From assembly GCA_017521605.1 (NCBI GenBank), contig JAFXCD010000038.1, positions 1 to 35,687 on the forward strand: DNA of 35,687 bases, read 5' to 3'. This stretch comes from Lachnospiraceae bacterium (GTDB lineage Bacteria > Bacillota > Clostridia > Lachnospirales > Lachnospiraceae). The notes under the pieces were generated by a model. The model was not told where the DNA came from and searched no databases. It worked only from the letters and a program-made list of their open reading frames with translations. A program made the translations under genes and the position numbers. Shown piece by piece: positions 7,266-15,110 of the stretch (positions are counted from its first letter, which is position 1; each line of letters begins with the position of its first letter).

Positions 7266-8906
7266 TTATTTCTGATAATACTCCAAACACTTCTGTAACA
7301 CATAGTCCTCATCTTCATCAAAGAGCACTCGTACTGCCTCTGCATCAAAAGGTATCACCACATCAATTTGGTTGCCGCTTTCCCTATCCATGCCGGAGTC
7401 AATATAAATCTCTCCATTTTTATGCATCATAAGCGCACTGGAGAAGCTCAAATCTCCGCTCTCCAAATGAATTCCGTTCAGGCCCTGACCGGAGCCGTTG
7501 GGCTCCGTAAAGCCCATGACCGTCACATTTTCCATGCCCTGCATTACCATAGTCAAATGATCTGAGGCGCTGGCACTGTTCTGATTTACCAACAGAGTAA
7601 TAGGTCCGTTCCAGACATTTTCTCCCTGGAAGTAGTGCTCCTTGCCGGGCACATAGTTTCCATCTGCATCTTTTACATAGCCTTCTGCCTTATCATCCCA
7701 TAAACCATCACTACAGTAATAATATTCTCCCGGTAATGCAAACAAGGAAGCAATGGCCTTTACCATCTGGCCGGAACCGCCACCGTTACTTCTCAAGTCC
7801 AGTATTAAATGGGTCTTGCCGGCCGCCTGGTACTCCGCCGCCTTTTCCCGAATTTGCTGCTGCATGGCACTGTAATTCTCTGTCTTAGAAGCCTCACTAT
7901 CATATTGCATCATTTTAATACGAAGTGCCACAGCCTCTTCACTGACTTCTTCCCACATCATGTGACCGGTTGCTACACCCTGAAGGAGAATTTCTCTGGT
8001 TTCCTCTACACGATCATAATAGTCACCCATCTTAGAAAGCTCCAGCTCCTTTTCCACACCGGCAGTATCCAAGTAGGTGATTTTCACACTGTCGCCACCC
8101 ACACCGGCAGCATAAATCGCCACTTCAAAATCCTCATTGTCCTTATCTGCATAGGTGGTCATTTTAAAAATCAAGGATTCTCTTGCCACTTCCAAAATAT
8201 CCCTGCCATCCCAGGAAGTAATAACGGTACCGTTTTGTATGCCTGCCGCCTTGAAGAACTCATTATCCTCCACATTTACCGCCACAATAGAACCATCCGC
8301 CAGCTTCATAAGGGAAAGTCCGTAATCATTGCCGCAAGCCCTGCGGTACGCTTCTTCCATGTCATCCTGATCCTTGGCCATAAAATAATTATGTCCGTCA
8401 TTGGTTTCTGCACAGAAACAGCACCAGGCAATGTAATTTGCCACCGGGTCATGATTTTTATTAGCTTCTTCAAACATTGGCAAATACTTTTCATAAAGAG
8501 CATCAAAATCCACTCCCTTATGTTCTGTCAGTATATAATGCTCCTTCATCATATCCACGCCGTCCTTAAAATCCTGCACATAGTCCACAGAGCGATATCC
8601 CTTATTGAACATACAAACCGGAATGGTAATAAGAGTCAGCACAAAGGCGCCCACGCAGGCAATTCTACGCACCTTCACATCATCCTTTATAAAGCCGGTC
8701 ATTAAAAGAATGGCACCTAAATAAGCACCAAACAGGGAAATCTCAAACCCTTCCACCCCCAGGAAAATCATGCCTAGTACCGCCGGCAAGCAATAAAAAG
8801 CTCTCCACTTGCTACTTACATATTTTCGCGCTATTCCTGCCAAGATATATAGTAGTAGTGCTCCCACCAATACCACTACAATCAATAATATATCGTATAA
8901 AATCAT
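7266..8906 (-). CDS. Membrane-anchored S41-family serine peptidase
   Basis: A 546-aa protein with three to four N-terminal membrane segments (about 4-24, 36-50, 57-72, 84-101) and a large C-terminal domain. A PDZ-like stretch (about 195-240, GLSLMKLADGSIVAVNV) is followed by the tail-specific protease core with LILDLRSNGGGSGQMV (367-382) and the SASASD nucleophile motif (444-449), characteristic of C-terminal processing peptidases. The catalytic domain is probably outside the membrane. Polytopic N-termini are unusual, since most CtpA-like enzymes have one signal anchor. It is the last gene after the ABC-2 permeases (55-nt gap, AGGAG before the ATG) and ends at a terminator, so it belongs to the ABC operon. 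It may trim an envelope protein or peptide connected with the transporter (inference). Confidence 0.85.
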   Translation of the reverse strand: MILYDILLIVVVLVGALLLYILAGIARKYVSSKWRAFYCLPAVLGMIFLGVEGFEISLFGAYLGAILLMTGFIKDDVKVRRIACVGAFVLTLITIPVCMFNKGYRSVDYVQDFKDGVDMMKEHYILTEHKGVDFDALYEKYLPMFEEANKNHDPVANYIAWCCFCAETNDGHNYFMAKDQDDMEEAYRRACGNDYGLSLMKLADGSIVAVNVEDNEFFKAAGIQNGTVITSWDGRDILEVARESLIFKMTTYADKDNEDFEVAIYAAGVGGDSVKITYLDTAGVEKELELSKMGDYYDRVEETREILLQGVATGHMMWEEVSEEAVALRIKMMQYDSEASKTENYSAMQQQIREKAAEYQAAGKTHLILDLRSNGGGSGQMVKAIASLFALPGEYYYCSDGLWDDKAEGYVKDADGNYVPGKEHYFQGENVWNGPITLLVNQNSASASDHLTMVMQGMENVTVMGFTEPNGSGQGLNGIHLESGDLSFSSALMMHKNGEIYIDSGMDRESGNQIDVVIPFDAEAVRVLFDEDEDYVLQKCLEYYQK

Positions 8907-8961
8907 GGTTGTTTTCTCCTATTATCTTCCGTGCCTCATTCGCAAAATCGCCTCTGAAACA

Positions 8962-9744
8962 TTAGTTCATATCATCATTTTTAAAGAATACATATCCCAA
9001 ATATAGTGCTACGGCTCCAAACGCCATTGAAGCTGCAACAGTTCCCCATATAGTCCCGGCATCAAGAGAAGCATCAAATATGTAATTCATATCGTTTCCC
9101 AAACCATAGGTAGCCCATTTACTTACCATACTAAGCAGGGATAAATTAGTTACTCCTAAAAATACAGAATTTACTTCTATGGTTGTGCCACTAAGAATTG
9201 CCATAGTCAGTATAAACACCACATAACCAAGGCCCATACCCACATAAGGATTCTTGACTATAAAGGTTACGAAAGCAAATTCACAAACCAGTCGTAAATA
9301 GGGTAGTAATGCCAACAATCCACGAAGTAGTATAGGTGCCAATGCTATCTTATCGCCCCAACCATACAAAGCAGTATAGATTCCTACCGGCAAGATTGTA
9401 AAAAACAATGCACCCACACCGCCCACAATAGCTGCTGCAATCACACGTCCCAGATAGACCTCATACCTTTTGTGTCCTGCTGACACTTCATAGTTATGTG
9501 TTTTGTCCATAAAATCTGCCCCGCAAATCTGGGCAGTTACAAGAATTATGTAGAAAATAGGAAACTCCATCAACATAGCACCATTCGTAGCAAAAAATTC
9601 TCCTGCTGTAGTAGGCTTTTGATTCTGCAGCCAGATAGGCAACATCACCATCAATACCTGTATAATCAAAGTGATTACTACCATATACTTAATTACTTTA
9701 TCTCTTACAATTTGAAAAAATTGTGCCTTTACAATATTTTTCAT
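8962..9744 (-). CDS. ABC-2 type permease, second of a paralogous pair
   Basis: A 260-aa integral membrane protein with about six hydrophobic segments and the cytosolic motif DKTHNYEVSAGHKRYEV. The neighbouring permease has DKTLNYELLAGHSRAKV at the equivalent place, so the two are paralogues; both also share a LPxLRxVCE segment. ATPase plus two small permeases is the arrangement of LanFEG/bacitracin-type immunity exporters, which expel or detach membrane-active peptides. Start at 9744 (GGAGG upstream); an in-frame start at 9777 would overlap the spacer and lacks a ribosome binding site. Cargo is unknown. Confidence 0.83.
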   Translation of the reverse strand: MKNIVKAQFFQIVRDKVIKYMVVITLIIQVLMVMLPIWLQNQKPTTAGEFFATNGAMLMEFPIFYIILVTAQICGADFMDKTHNYEVSAGHKRYEVYLGRVIAAAIVGGVGALFFTILPVGIYTALYGWGDKIALAPILLRGLLALLPYLRLVCEFAFVTFIVKNPYVGMGLGYVVFILTMAILSGTTIEVNSVFLGVTNLSLLSMVSKWATYGLGNDMNYIFDASLDAGTIWGTVAASMAFGAVALYLGYVFFKNDDMN

Positions 9745-9791
9745 ATTTACCTCCATGAGTAGCACAATTATATTCATGCTACTGCTTAAAA

Positions 9792-10583
9792 CTATCCTAA
9801 ATCACATTTCTTAAAATACCGATATGCTATTAACAAACATGTTCCGCCTACTAATAATGAAACTCCTATCGTTCCCAGCACTAAGCTTGTTTCCAAGGCT
9901 GTTTCATAAACAATTACATCCTCTCCGTCGATATAACCAAAATACTGTTTACTAAACTCCAGCAATCTGGTCACATTGGTAGAAGCAAAATGGGTAGTCA
10001 GTTTTACCTCTGTCAGTAATGACTGCATCTCTGCAATCACCCAGCTAAACTCATACAACACAAATCCTATAGTCATAACCATGTAACAGTTACGCATAAT
10101 CACAGTTAGCAATACACACTCACAAACAAAACGAAGTAGCGGAAGTATGGCTAATGTATAATGAAGCAGCACTCCTCCTAAATCAGCGTGAATCCCCCAG
10201 CCATTTAGGATTCCAAACACTGTCATAGGAACAAAGAATAATACCAACACTGTTACCAGACACCACAGCATGCTAACCAGCACCCTACTCCAAAATACCT
10301 TGGCACGACTGTGTCCCGCCAGTAATTCATAATTTAAGGTCTTATCATTATAATCCCAACCCATTATACGAGCTGTGAGAAGTGCTACCAAAAGACCACA
10401 TACTATAAAGCATACCTTGCCATTTAGCACACCAGCTGTACTTCCGGTTATTTCGCCTATTTTGTTCCCTGTAAGGAATTCACTCCAAATAGCCACAAAG
10501 TATAATGCTCCAATCAAATAGATATATATAATCCCATTATCTCTTTTTATTTGATAATTTTGTGCCTTTATCAGGTTCCACAT
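9792..10583 (-). CDS. ABC-2 type permease, first of a paralogous pair
   Basis: A 263-aa, six-segment ABC-2 membrane subunit related to the next gene (DKTLNYELLAGH motif, LPLLRFVCE segment). The start at 10583 (GTGAGGAAA ribosome binding site) lies inside the ATPase gene: the two frames overlap by 47 nt, which indicates translational coupling. It probably forms a heterodimeric channel with the product of 8962-9744, powered by the ATPase of 10537-11499. LanE/LanG-like immunity or antimicrobial-peptide efflux is the closest functional analogy; no lanthipeptide biosynthesis genes occur in the window. Confidence 0.82.
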   Translation of the reverse strand: MWNLIKAQNYQIKRDNGIIYIYLIGALYFVAIWSEFLTGNKIGEITGSTAGVLNGKVCFIVCGLLVALLTARIMGWDYNDKTLNYELLAGHSRAKVFWSRVLVSMLWCLVTVLVLFFVPMTVFGILNGWGIHADLGGVLLHYTLAILPLLRFVCECVLLTVIMRNCYMVMTIGFVLYEFSWVIAEMQSLLTEVKLTTHFASTNVTRLLEFSKQYFGYIDGEDVIVYETALETSLVLGTIGVSLLVGGTCLLIAYRYFKKCDLG

Positions 10584-11499
10584 TTTCCTCACCACCTACC
10601 ATATTCATATAATACTGTTCCAGATTTGCCTCATTCATATGTAGCACTGTGGGCACCACACCACCCTCATAAAGGGTTTTGGAAATGGTGTGTACCTCCT
10701 CCAGACGCTCAAACAATCTTATGCTGCCGTCTCTCTCCACTTCAAACTCTGTCACACCCAGCTTCTCCTGCAAAATCGTCAGTGCCAGCGGATTATTGTC
10801 TGTACCGATGTGGTAATATTCTTTGCAAATACGCTTCATATCTCTGGCTGATACATTTTCCAAAATCTTGCCCTTGTTAATAAACAGATAGTCCGTACAA
10901 AGCAGGGACAGCTCACTTAAAATATGAGAGGAAATCAGTATGGTAATATGCTCTTCCCGATTCAATTTCAGAAGTAACTCGCGGATTTCTACGATACCTT
11001 CCGGGTCCAGACCGTTTACGGGCTCATCCAACACCATCAGCTCCGGCTTGGTAAGTAAAGCATTGGCAATACCCAGACGCTGGCGCATACCCAGCGAAAA
11101 TTTGTGTACCGGCTTTTTACCTGTATCTGTAAGTCCTACAATCTCCAACACCTCATCAATTCGTTCTTTGTTGGGAATACCCTTCTGGATTCTCTGCTTT
11201 TCCAGATTTTCTCTGGCTGTCATCTTCTCTTTTGCGTAGGGAACCTCTATCATAAAGCTCATACGGCTACGCGCCTTAGCCAGTTCCTCCTCCGAGCTTC
11301 CGCCAAAGAGGGACAATGTACCACCGGTAGGAATTACCAGTCCACCCAGCATTTTCATAATAGTGGTTTTACCCGCACCATTGGGTCCTATCAGACCGCA
11401 AATCATACCTTCCTTAATCTGAAAAGACACATCATCCACAGCCTTTTGCTTCATATATTGCTTTTCCAAATTCTTTGTCTCAATAATTGTCTTGGACAT
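10537..11499 (-). CDS. ABC transporter ATP-binding protein (BcrA/LanF-like)
   Basis: A 320-aa ABC ATPase with Walker A GPNGAGKT (38-45), signature SLGMRQ (135-140), Walker B LMVLDEP (154-160) and switch His in ILISSH. The sequence after about residue 210 is the accessory C-terminal region typical of BcrA/YhcG/LanF exporters of about 300 aa. The start at 11499 has AGGAGG with ideal spacing; 11514 is a longer in-frame option without one. First gene of the transporter operon. It lies behind a terminator of the two-component system and a promoter region with spaced TTTAAGAA-like repeats, so the adjacent response regulator probably induces it (inference). Confidence 0.92.
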   Translation of the reverse strand: MSKTIIETKNLEKQYMKQKAVDDVSFQIKEGMICGLIGPNGAGKTTIMKMLGGLVIPTGGTLSLFGGSSEEELAKARSRMSFMIEVPYAKEKMTARENLEKQRIQKGIPNKERIDEVLEIVGLTDTGKKPVHKFSLGMRQRLGIANALLTKPELMVLDEPVNGLDPEGIVEIRELLLKLNREEHITILISSHILSELSLLCTDYLFINKGKILENVSARDMKRICKEYYHIGTDNNPLALTILQEKLGVTEFEVERDGSIRLFERLEEVHTISKTLYEGGVVPTVLHMNEANLEQYYMNMVGGEENVEPDKGTKLSNKKR

Positions 11500-11562
11500 A
11501 ACAAACCTCCTCATTGCAACTTGCGCTCCTGCACTCTTTATTCTCTTTGCAGGTTTGCTCTG

Positions 11563-11600
11563 ATTCTACCTTAAAACCAATTCTTAAAGAATTTCTTAAA
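11563..11600 (-). promoter_or_regulatory. Probable response-regulator-controlled promoter of the ABC operon
   Basis: Read on the minus strand, TTTAAGAA occurs twice at a 12-bp interval (11593-11600 and 11581-11588), with a third related TTTTAAGG at 11569-11576. A -10-like TAGAAT (11563-11568) follows directly, and no good -35 hexamer is present. Direct repeats one helical turn apart next to a -10 with a weak -35 are typical of OmpR/PhoB-type activators, and such a regulator is encoded just upstream. The link is inferred. Confidence 0.5.
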
Positions 11601-11606
11601 TAATTT

Positions 11607-11638
11607 AAAAAGTTGCCAATTTTTTCATCAGCAACTTT
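11607..11638 (-). terminator. Terminator of the histidine kinase transcript
   Basis: On the minus strand AAAGTTGC pairs with GCAACTTT (8 bp, 14-nt loop) and continues into TTTTT. The 5' arm overlaps the kinase stop codon. It separates kinase from ABC transcription, possibly with partial read-through. Confidence 0.7.
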
Positions 11639-12558
11639 CATTTACTAAGCGGGAAAACCACACTTATTTCCAATCTATTCTCTTTTAACCGGGCATTTGC
11701 ACGAGCTTTTTGCTTTTGGGCCAGAAGCTTTACTATATAAAGCCCCAAGCCTGCACCACTGCCGGTTCGCGCTTTTTCGCCCCGATAAGTACGATTAAAT
11801 AAGGCATCTACCTGTAAGGTTTGCGGAGCATCCACCACATTGGCAAAGGTAATGGTACACTCCTTGTCTTCCTTTGAGTCTTCCAAACGTATTTGGAAAG
11901 TATTTCCCTTGGCATGACGTAACACGTTATTCAATAGATTGCCAAACATCCTGTCCAGCAAATTCCCATCCGCCAGCACGAACACACTTTTCTGAGGGAA
12001 AATCACCTCCGGCTCCATTCCTTTGGTACGGATAACCGCCTCCTGTGCCACCAGGAACTGTAACAGGCTTTCTGTTATGTCTACTCGCCTAAGCTCCACA
12101 TCCTCCAAATCACTTTCCAACAAGGACAACTGGAAGAAATCATCCGCCATCTCACGCATTTCATCTGCCTTATTCATGCAGACTTCCACATATTGCTTTC
12201 CCTTGTCCGAAAGCGCTTCCTCGATATTTAGCATTTGAAGATTCCCTTTCATAACCGTTAAGGGGGTACGTAAATCATGGGCAATGTCCGACACGCTCTT
12301 ACGAATACTCTTCTCCGCCTTCTCTGTTTCCAGCTTCAACTGCTTCTGGTAGTCCAAATTCTTATTCAATTGGGTAGTCATCCCCAGTAAATCCTTATCC
12401 AACAAATCCACACTAATCTGGCGATTATAGGACTTATCCCTGGTAGCCTCCAGCTCCTTTTGTATATTTCGAAGCTCCCGTTTTATTCTCCATAGATACA
12501 CCAGCAGCAATGTAAACAGCACTACCGACACTACCGCTGCCACCTTCCAAGCAAGCAT
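11638..12558 (-). CDS. Sensor histidine kinase with one membrane segment
   Basis: A 306-aa kinase with a single N-terminal membrane helix (about 5-23), no extracellular sensor domain, a coiled-coil linker (25-85), the HisKA box SDIAHDLRTPLT with phospho-acceptor H94, and a HATPase domain with an N-box (NLLNNVLRHA) and G-box GAGLGLYIV. Lack of an external domain suggests it senses through the membrane or through a partner such as the ABC transporter, as in antimicrobial-peptide-sensing kinases. AAGGAG precedes the ATG. It begins 1 nt after the response regulator stop, so the two are a coupled pair. The signal is unknown. Confidence 0.92.
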   Translation of the reverse strand: MLAWKVAAVVSVVLFTLLLVYLWRIKRELRNIQKELEATRDKSYNRQISVDLLDKDLLGMTTQLNKNLDYQKQLKLETEKAEKSIRKSVSDIAHDLRTPLTVMKGNLQMLNIEEALSDKGKQYVEVCMNKADEMREMADDFFQLSLLESDLEDVELRRVDITESLLQFLVAQEAVIRTKGMEPEVIFPQKSVFVLADGNLLDRMFGNLLNNVLRHAKGNTFQIRLEDSKEDKECTITFANVVDAPQTLQVDALFNRTYRGEKARTGSGAGLGLYIVKLLAQKQKARANARLKENRLEISVVFPLSK

Positions 12559-12559
12559 C

Positions 12560-13249
12560 CTAACTCTCCTTCAAACGATATCCGATTCCCCACACCGTCT
12601 CAATATAATCCTGTCCGGTGGCCTTTTTTAGTTTATTTCGCAGATTGCTGATGTGCACGTTAATGGTATTATCTTCGTAATAATAAATATCCTCCCACAC
12701 GCTTTCATAAAGATTTGCCTTGGTGTAAACCTTCTTGGGATTCTCCAAAAAAAGTTTAAGCAAATGCATTTCCTTGGACGTTAAAGCAAGCTCCTGTCCT
12801 TTGTAACTCACACTATTATTGGAAATGCAAAGCCTCAGTTCTCCGCTACATAGCACATCATCCTTGTCAGAAGCTTGAACTCCGTCTCCGCTTCGGCGCA
12901 GTACTACCTCCATACGTACCAGCACTTCTTCCAGGTCAAAGGGCTTTAAAATATAATCATCTGCTCCCAAACGAAGCACCTCCAGCCTGGTTTCCATCAT
13001 GGTCTTAGCAGATAGTACTATCACCGGCGTCCGGGAATTTTCCCGTAATTCCTTAATAAGACGCTCCCCGCTTTTATAGGGGAGCATCAAATCCATGAGA
13101 ATCAAATCGTATTCTCTTTCTGCCATCAATCCGGTAGCCACATGTCCGTCAAAGGCTGTCCATACTTCATATCCTTTTTGCTCTAAAAAGGTTTGTAGTA
13201 TATTATTAATTTCCTTATCATCTTCTACGATTAAAATTTTCCTACTCAC
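12560..13249 (-). CDS. OmpR/PhoB-family response regulator
   Basis: A 229-aa protein with a receiver domain (acidic pocket D10/D11, phospho-acceptor D53 in LILMDLMLP, conserved K in LKPF) and a C-terminal winged-helix DNA-binding domain (about 130-229, ending GIGYRLKES). It starts with GTG at 13249, preceded by AGAGG. It lies 18 nt after the esterase gene with no terminator or good promoter between, so transcription probably enters from the esterases. The likely targets are the direct repeats upstream of the ABC operon. Confidence 0.93.
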   Translation of the reverse strand: MSRKILIVEDDKEINNILQTFLEQKGYEVWTAFDGHVATGLMAEREYDLILMDLMLPYKSGERLIKELRENSRTPVIVLSAKTMMETRLEVLRLGADDYILKPFDLEEVLVRMEVVLRRSGDGVQASDKDDVLCSGELRLCISNNSVSYKGQELALTSKEMHLLKLFLENPKKVYTKANLYESVWEDIYYYEDNTINVHISNLRNKLKKATGQDYIETVWGIGYRLKES

Positions 13250-13267
13250 AGTTATCCTCTTATCGTA

Positions 13268-14032
13268 TTACTTAGTAGCCCAAGCCATAAACTTCTGTAT
13301 CATGGCATCCCATACATTCCAGTCATGTCCGCCTGCCATCTCTTCGTAGTGAATCTCTACACCCTTTTCCTTGCAGTAAGCCAGATATTCCTTACTGAAA
13401 TCATAGGAGAAATCCTCCGTACCCATACCGGCGAAAAGCTTAGGCAATTTGGTACCCTGAGCTACCGCTCTGTCAATCCACTCCTTAGAATCACTGTCAC
13501 TGCCCTTTAACTCCTCCAGGCTTCCCCAGTTGCATTCGATAAGGGTCTCCTTACCGTTTAAACCATGGCTGGTATCTGCCATCAGGTCTACTACAAAGGA
13601 TACGCCTGAAAGATTGGCTGCTGCTGTGAAATAATCCGGCTTATTGAAGGCCCATTTAAAAGCACCATAGCCACCCATGGAAAGTCCTGCCACATAACGC
13701 TTTTCCACGCCCTGAAGCAAAGGTAACATAGCCTCCATAGCTGCAGGTACTTCCTCTGTCAGATACTGGAAATAAGGATAACCATGCTTCATATCTGCAT
13801 AGAAACAGCTACCATCCACTTCCGGCATAATCACTGCCAGTTCATAGGGCTGTGCGTATCTTTCAATAGCAGTATTACGCATCCAGTCCAAACCATTGCC
13901 TCCACCACCATGAAGCAGATACAGGATACCCTTAGGCGCCTGTCCCTTCTCCACGCACTCAGGCAAAGTCACATATATATTGGTCTGATAACCCAACTTA
14001 TCCGACATAAAATCAAAATGCAATACTCCCAT
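13268..14032 (-). CDS. Esterase-D/CE1-like alpha/beta hydrolase
   Basis: A 254-aa serine esterase of the EstA/esterase-D fold. The HGGGGN oxyanion region is at 41-46 and nucleophile S118 lies in GLSMGGYGA. Candidates for the rest of the triad are D207 (MGTEDF) and H236 (AGGHDW). No signal peptide, so cytosolic. Members cleave short acyl groups, including acetyl or feruloyl groups on plant sugars, but the substrate cannot be read. It starts 1 nt after the stop of a paralogue (GGGGG ribosome binding site), and it is followed after 18 nt by the response regulator. Confidence 0.88.
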   Translation of the reverse strand: MGVLHFDFMSDKLGYQTNIYVTLPECVEKGQAPKGILYLLHGGGGNGLDWMRNTAIERYAQPYELAVIMPEVDGSCFYADMKHGYPYFQYLTEEVPAAMEAMLPLLQGVEKRYVAGLSMGGYGAFKWAFNKPDYFTAAANLSGVSFVVDLMADTSHGLNGKETLIECNWGSLEELKGSDSDSKEWIDRAVAQGTKLPKLFAGMGTEDFSYDFSKEYLAYCKEKGVEIHYEEMAGGHDWNVWDAMIQKFMAWATK

Positions 14033-14033
14033 T

Positions 14034-14822
14034 TTACGCTTCCCCCTTTACACAATATCTAATCATTACCGGAAGCCACTGATCCCAGTACTCCCAGTTA
14101 TGTTGTCCGTCGCTTTCACAGAAACAAGTTTCCAGTCCTTTTTCCTTTACAAATTCTGCAAAAAGCTTGGCACCCTTATAGAAGCCATCCTGCTTGCCAC
14201 AGCAGAAATAAAGGCGGGGCAATTTAGTACCTTCCTCTAAATGTTTGTTTACCATATATTTAAAGTCATTCATACTACCACGATACTGCTCGATGGTACC
14301 AAAGGAATTCAATACTCTGTCCTTTTTGCCATCATAGAAGCCCAGCTCCTCCAAATCACCTGCACCGGACATACCTGCAGCAGCCGCAAAAAATCCGGGA
14401 CAGTTCAAAGCCCATTTAATGGCACCATGCGAACCCATAGAATTACCAATAACGAAACGTTCCTTCGGGTCATGGGTCAGTGGAAATACACTTTCCATAA
14501 CTCTGGGAAGCTCCTCACTTATGTAGGTAAAATAATTCTTACCATGTACCATATTGCTGTAGAAGCTGTTCTTTACCTCAGGCATTACTACTGCCAGATC
14601 ATGCTCCATGGCATATTCCTCCAGCCTGGTTCTACGCAAATAAAGAGAGCAGTCATCAGAACCGCCATGCATTATATACAAGGTCTTTTTCCTGCCATAC
14701 TCTCCATAATATGCCTTACTGCCCTGACGGTCTCTCCACCCTTCAAAGGAAGGCAGTACCACCATTACATTTACCTGTTCTCTCAAACTTTCTGAGAAAA
14801 AAGTATACCTTACTACGCTCAT
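14034..14822 (-). CDS. Esterase-D/CE1-like alpha/beta hydrolase (paralogue)
   Basis: A 262-aa homologue of the next gene: MHGGSDD oxyanion loop, nucleophile S128 in GNSMGSHGA, late Asp (CGKQDGFY) and His (DGQHNWEYWDQW). The two esterases share layout but differ in many active-site-adjacent residues, so the duplication is not recent and substrates may differ. No export signal. First gene of the run, with a promoter at 14858-14886 and GGGGGTG ahead of the ATG. Confidence 0.86.
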   Translation of the reverse strand: MSVVRYTFFSESLREQVNVMVVLPSFEGWRDRQGSKAYYGEYGRKKTLYIMHGGSDDCSLYLRRTRLEEYAMEHDLAVVMPEVKNSFYSNMVHGKNYFTYISEELPRVMESVFPLTHDPKERFVIGNSMGSHGAIKWALNCPGFFAAAAGMSGAGDLEELGFYDGKKDRVLNSFGTIEQYRGSMNDFKYMVNKHLEEGTKLPRLYFCCGKQDGFYKGAKLFAEFVKEKGLETCFCESDGQHNWEYWDQWLPVMIRYCVKGEA

Positions 14823-14857
14823 AACGCACCCCCATTAATTTACTTATAACATCTATA

Positions 14858-14886
14858 ATAGTAACCATTTCCAACCAAGAAATCAA
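14858..14886 (-). promoter_or_regulatory. Promoter of the esterase / two-component operon
   Basis: Minus-strand -35 TTGATT (14881-14886), 17-bp spacer, -10 TACTAT (14858-14863), about 36 nt ahead of the first esterase ATG. Confidence 0.55.
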
Positions 14887-14931
14887 GGTATTGAAATAAC
14901 ATTTTCCGATTTACAATAGTAGAGTATTAAA

Positions 14932-15081
14932 ATGGCAACCACACTTTTTTGCTCCCACACTTCCTTAAAAGGCGGCGTACATACCTCTTGTGTATTAAAT
15001 CCTGACAAATATGCAGACTATGCTGTTAAGAGGTTTTATGTATTAAGTAAGCCGCCCATTTTGAATGGACGGCTTAACTAA
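14932..15081 (+). pseudogene. 49-aa open frame, possible relaxase N-terminal remnant
   Basis: An uninterrupted ATG-to-TAA frame of 49 codons in an otherwise empty 288-bp gap. The product begins MATT, has HTSLKGG, then CVLNPDKY, and continues YVLSK. MATT/MAxT starts, a T-L-K stretch and a NP(D/E)K motif in this order are what I know from the first 25-40 residues of Firmicutes MobA/VirD2-type relaxases, but the match is short and the conserved His triad is absent. The upstream ribosome binding site is poor, and the last codons run through the hairpin at 15048-15076. Most likely decayed mobile DNA; a real mini-protein is possible. Confidence 0.3.
15048..15076 (-). terminator. Strong hairpin after the Sel1-repeat gene
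   Basis: A 12-bp stem with one G-T pair when read on the minus strand (TAAGCCGTCCAT with ATGGGCGGCTTA), loop TCAAA, 34 nt after the Sel1 gene stop. There is no proper T tract on either side, so termination may be inefficient or another factor is needed. Its sequence resembles the hairpin at 18384-18419. Confidence 0.5.
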
Positions 15082-15110
15082 ATGATATTAGTCGCTTTTA
15101 CTCAATATTA

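Noticed and set aside
7809-8705. A 298-codon plus-strand frame opposite the S41 peptidase
   Set aside because: His/Leu/Ile-rich with no domain sense and no ribosome binding site; the minus-strand gene has clear catalytic motifs and context.
13325-14795. Several plus-strand frames opposite the esterases
   Set aside because: They mirror the coding strand, lack ribosome binding sites and have no recognisable features, while both esterases show the full catalytic set.
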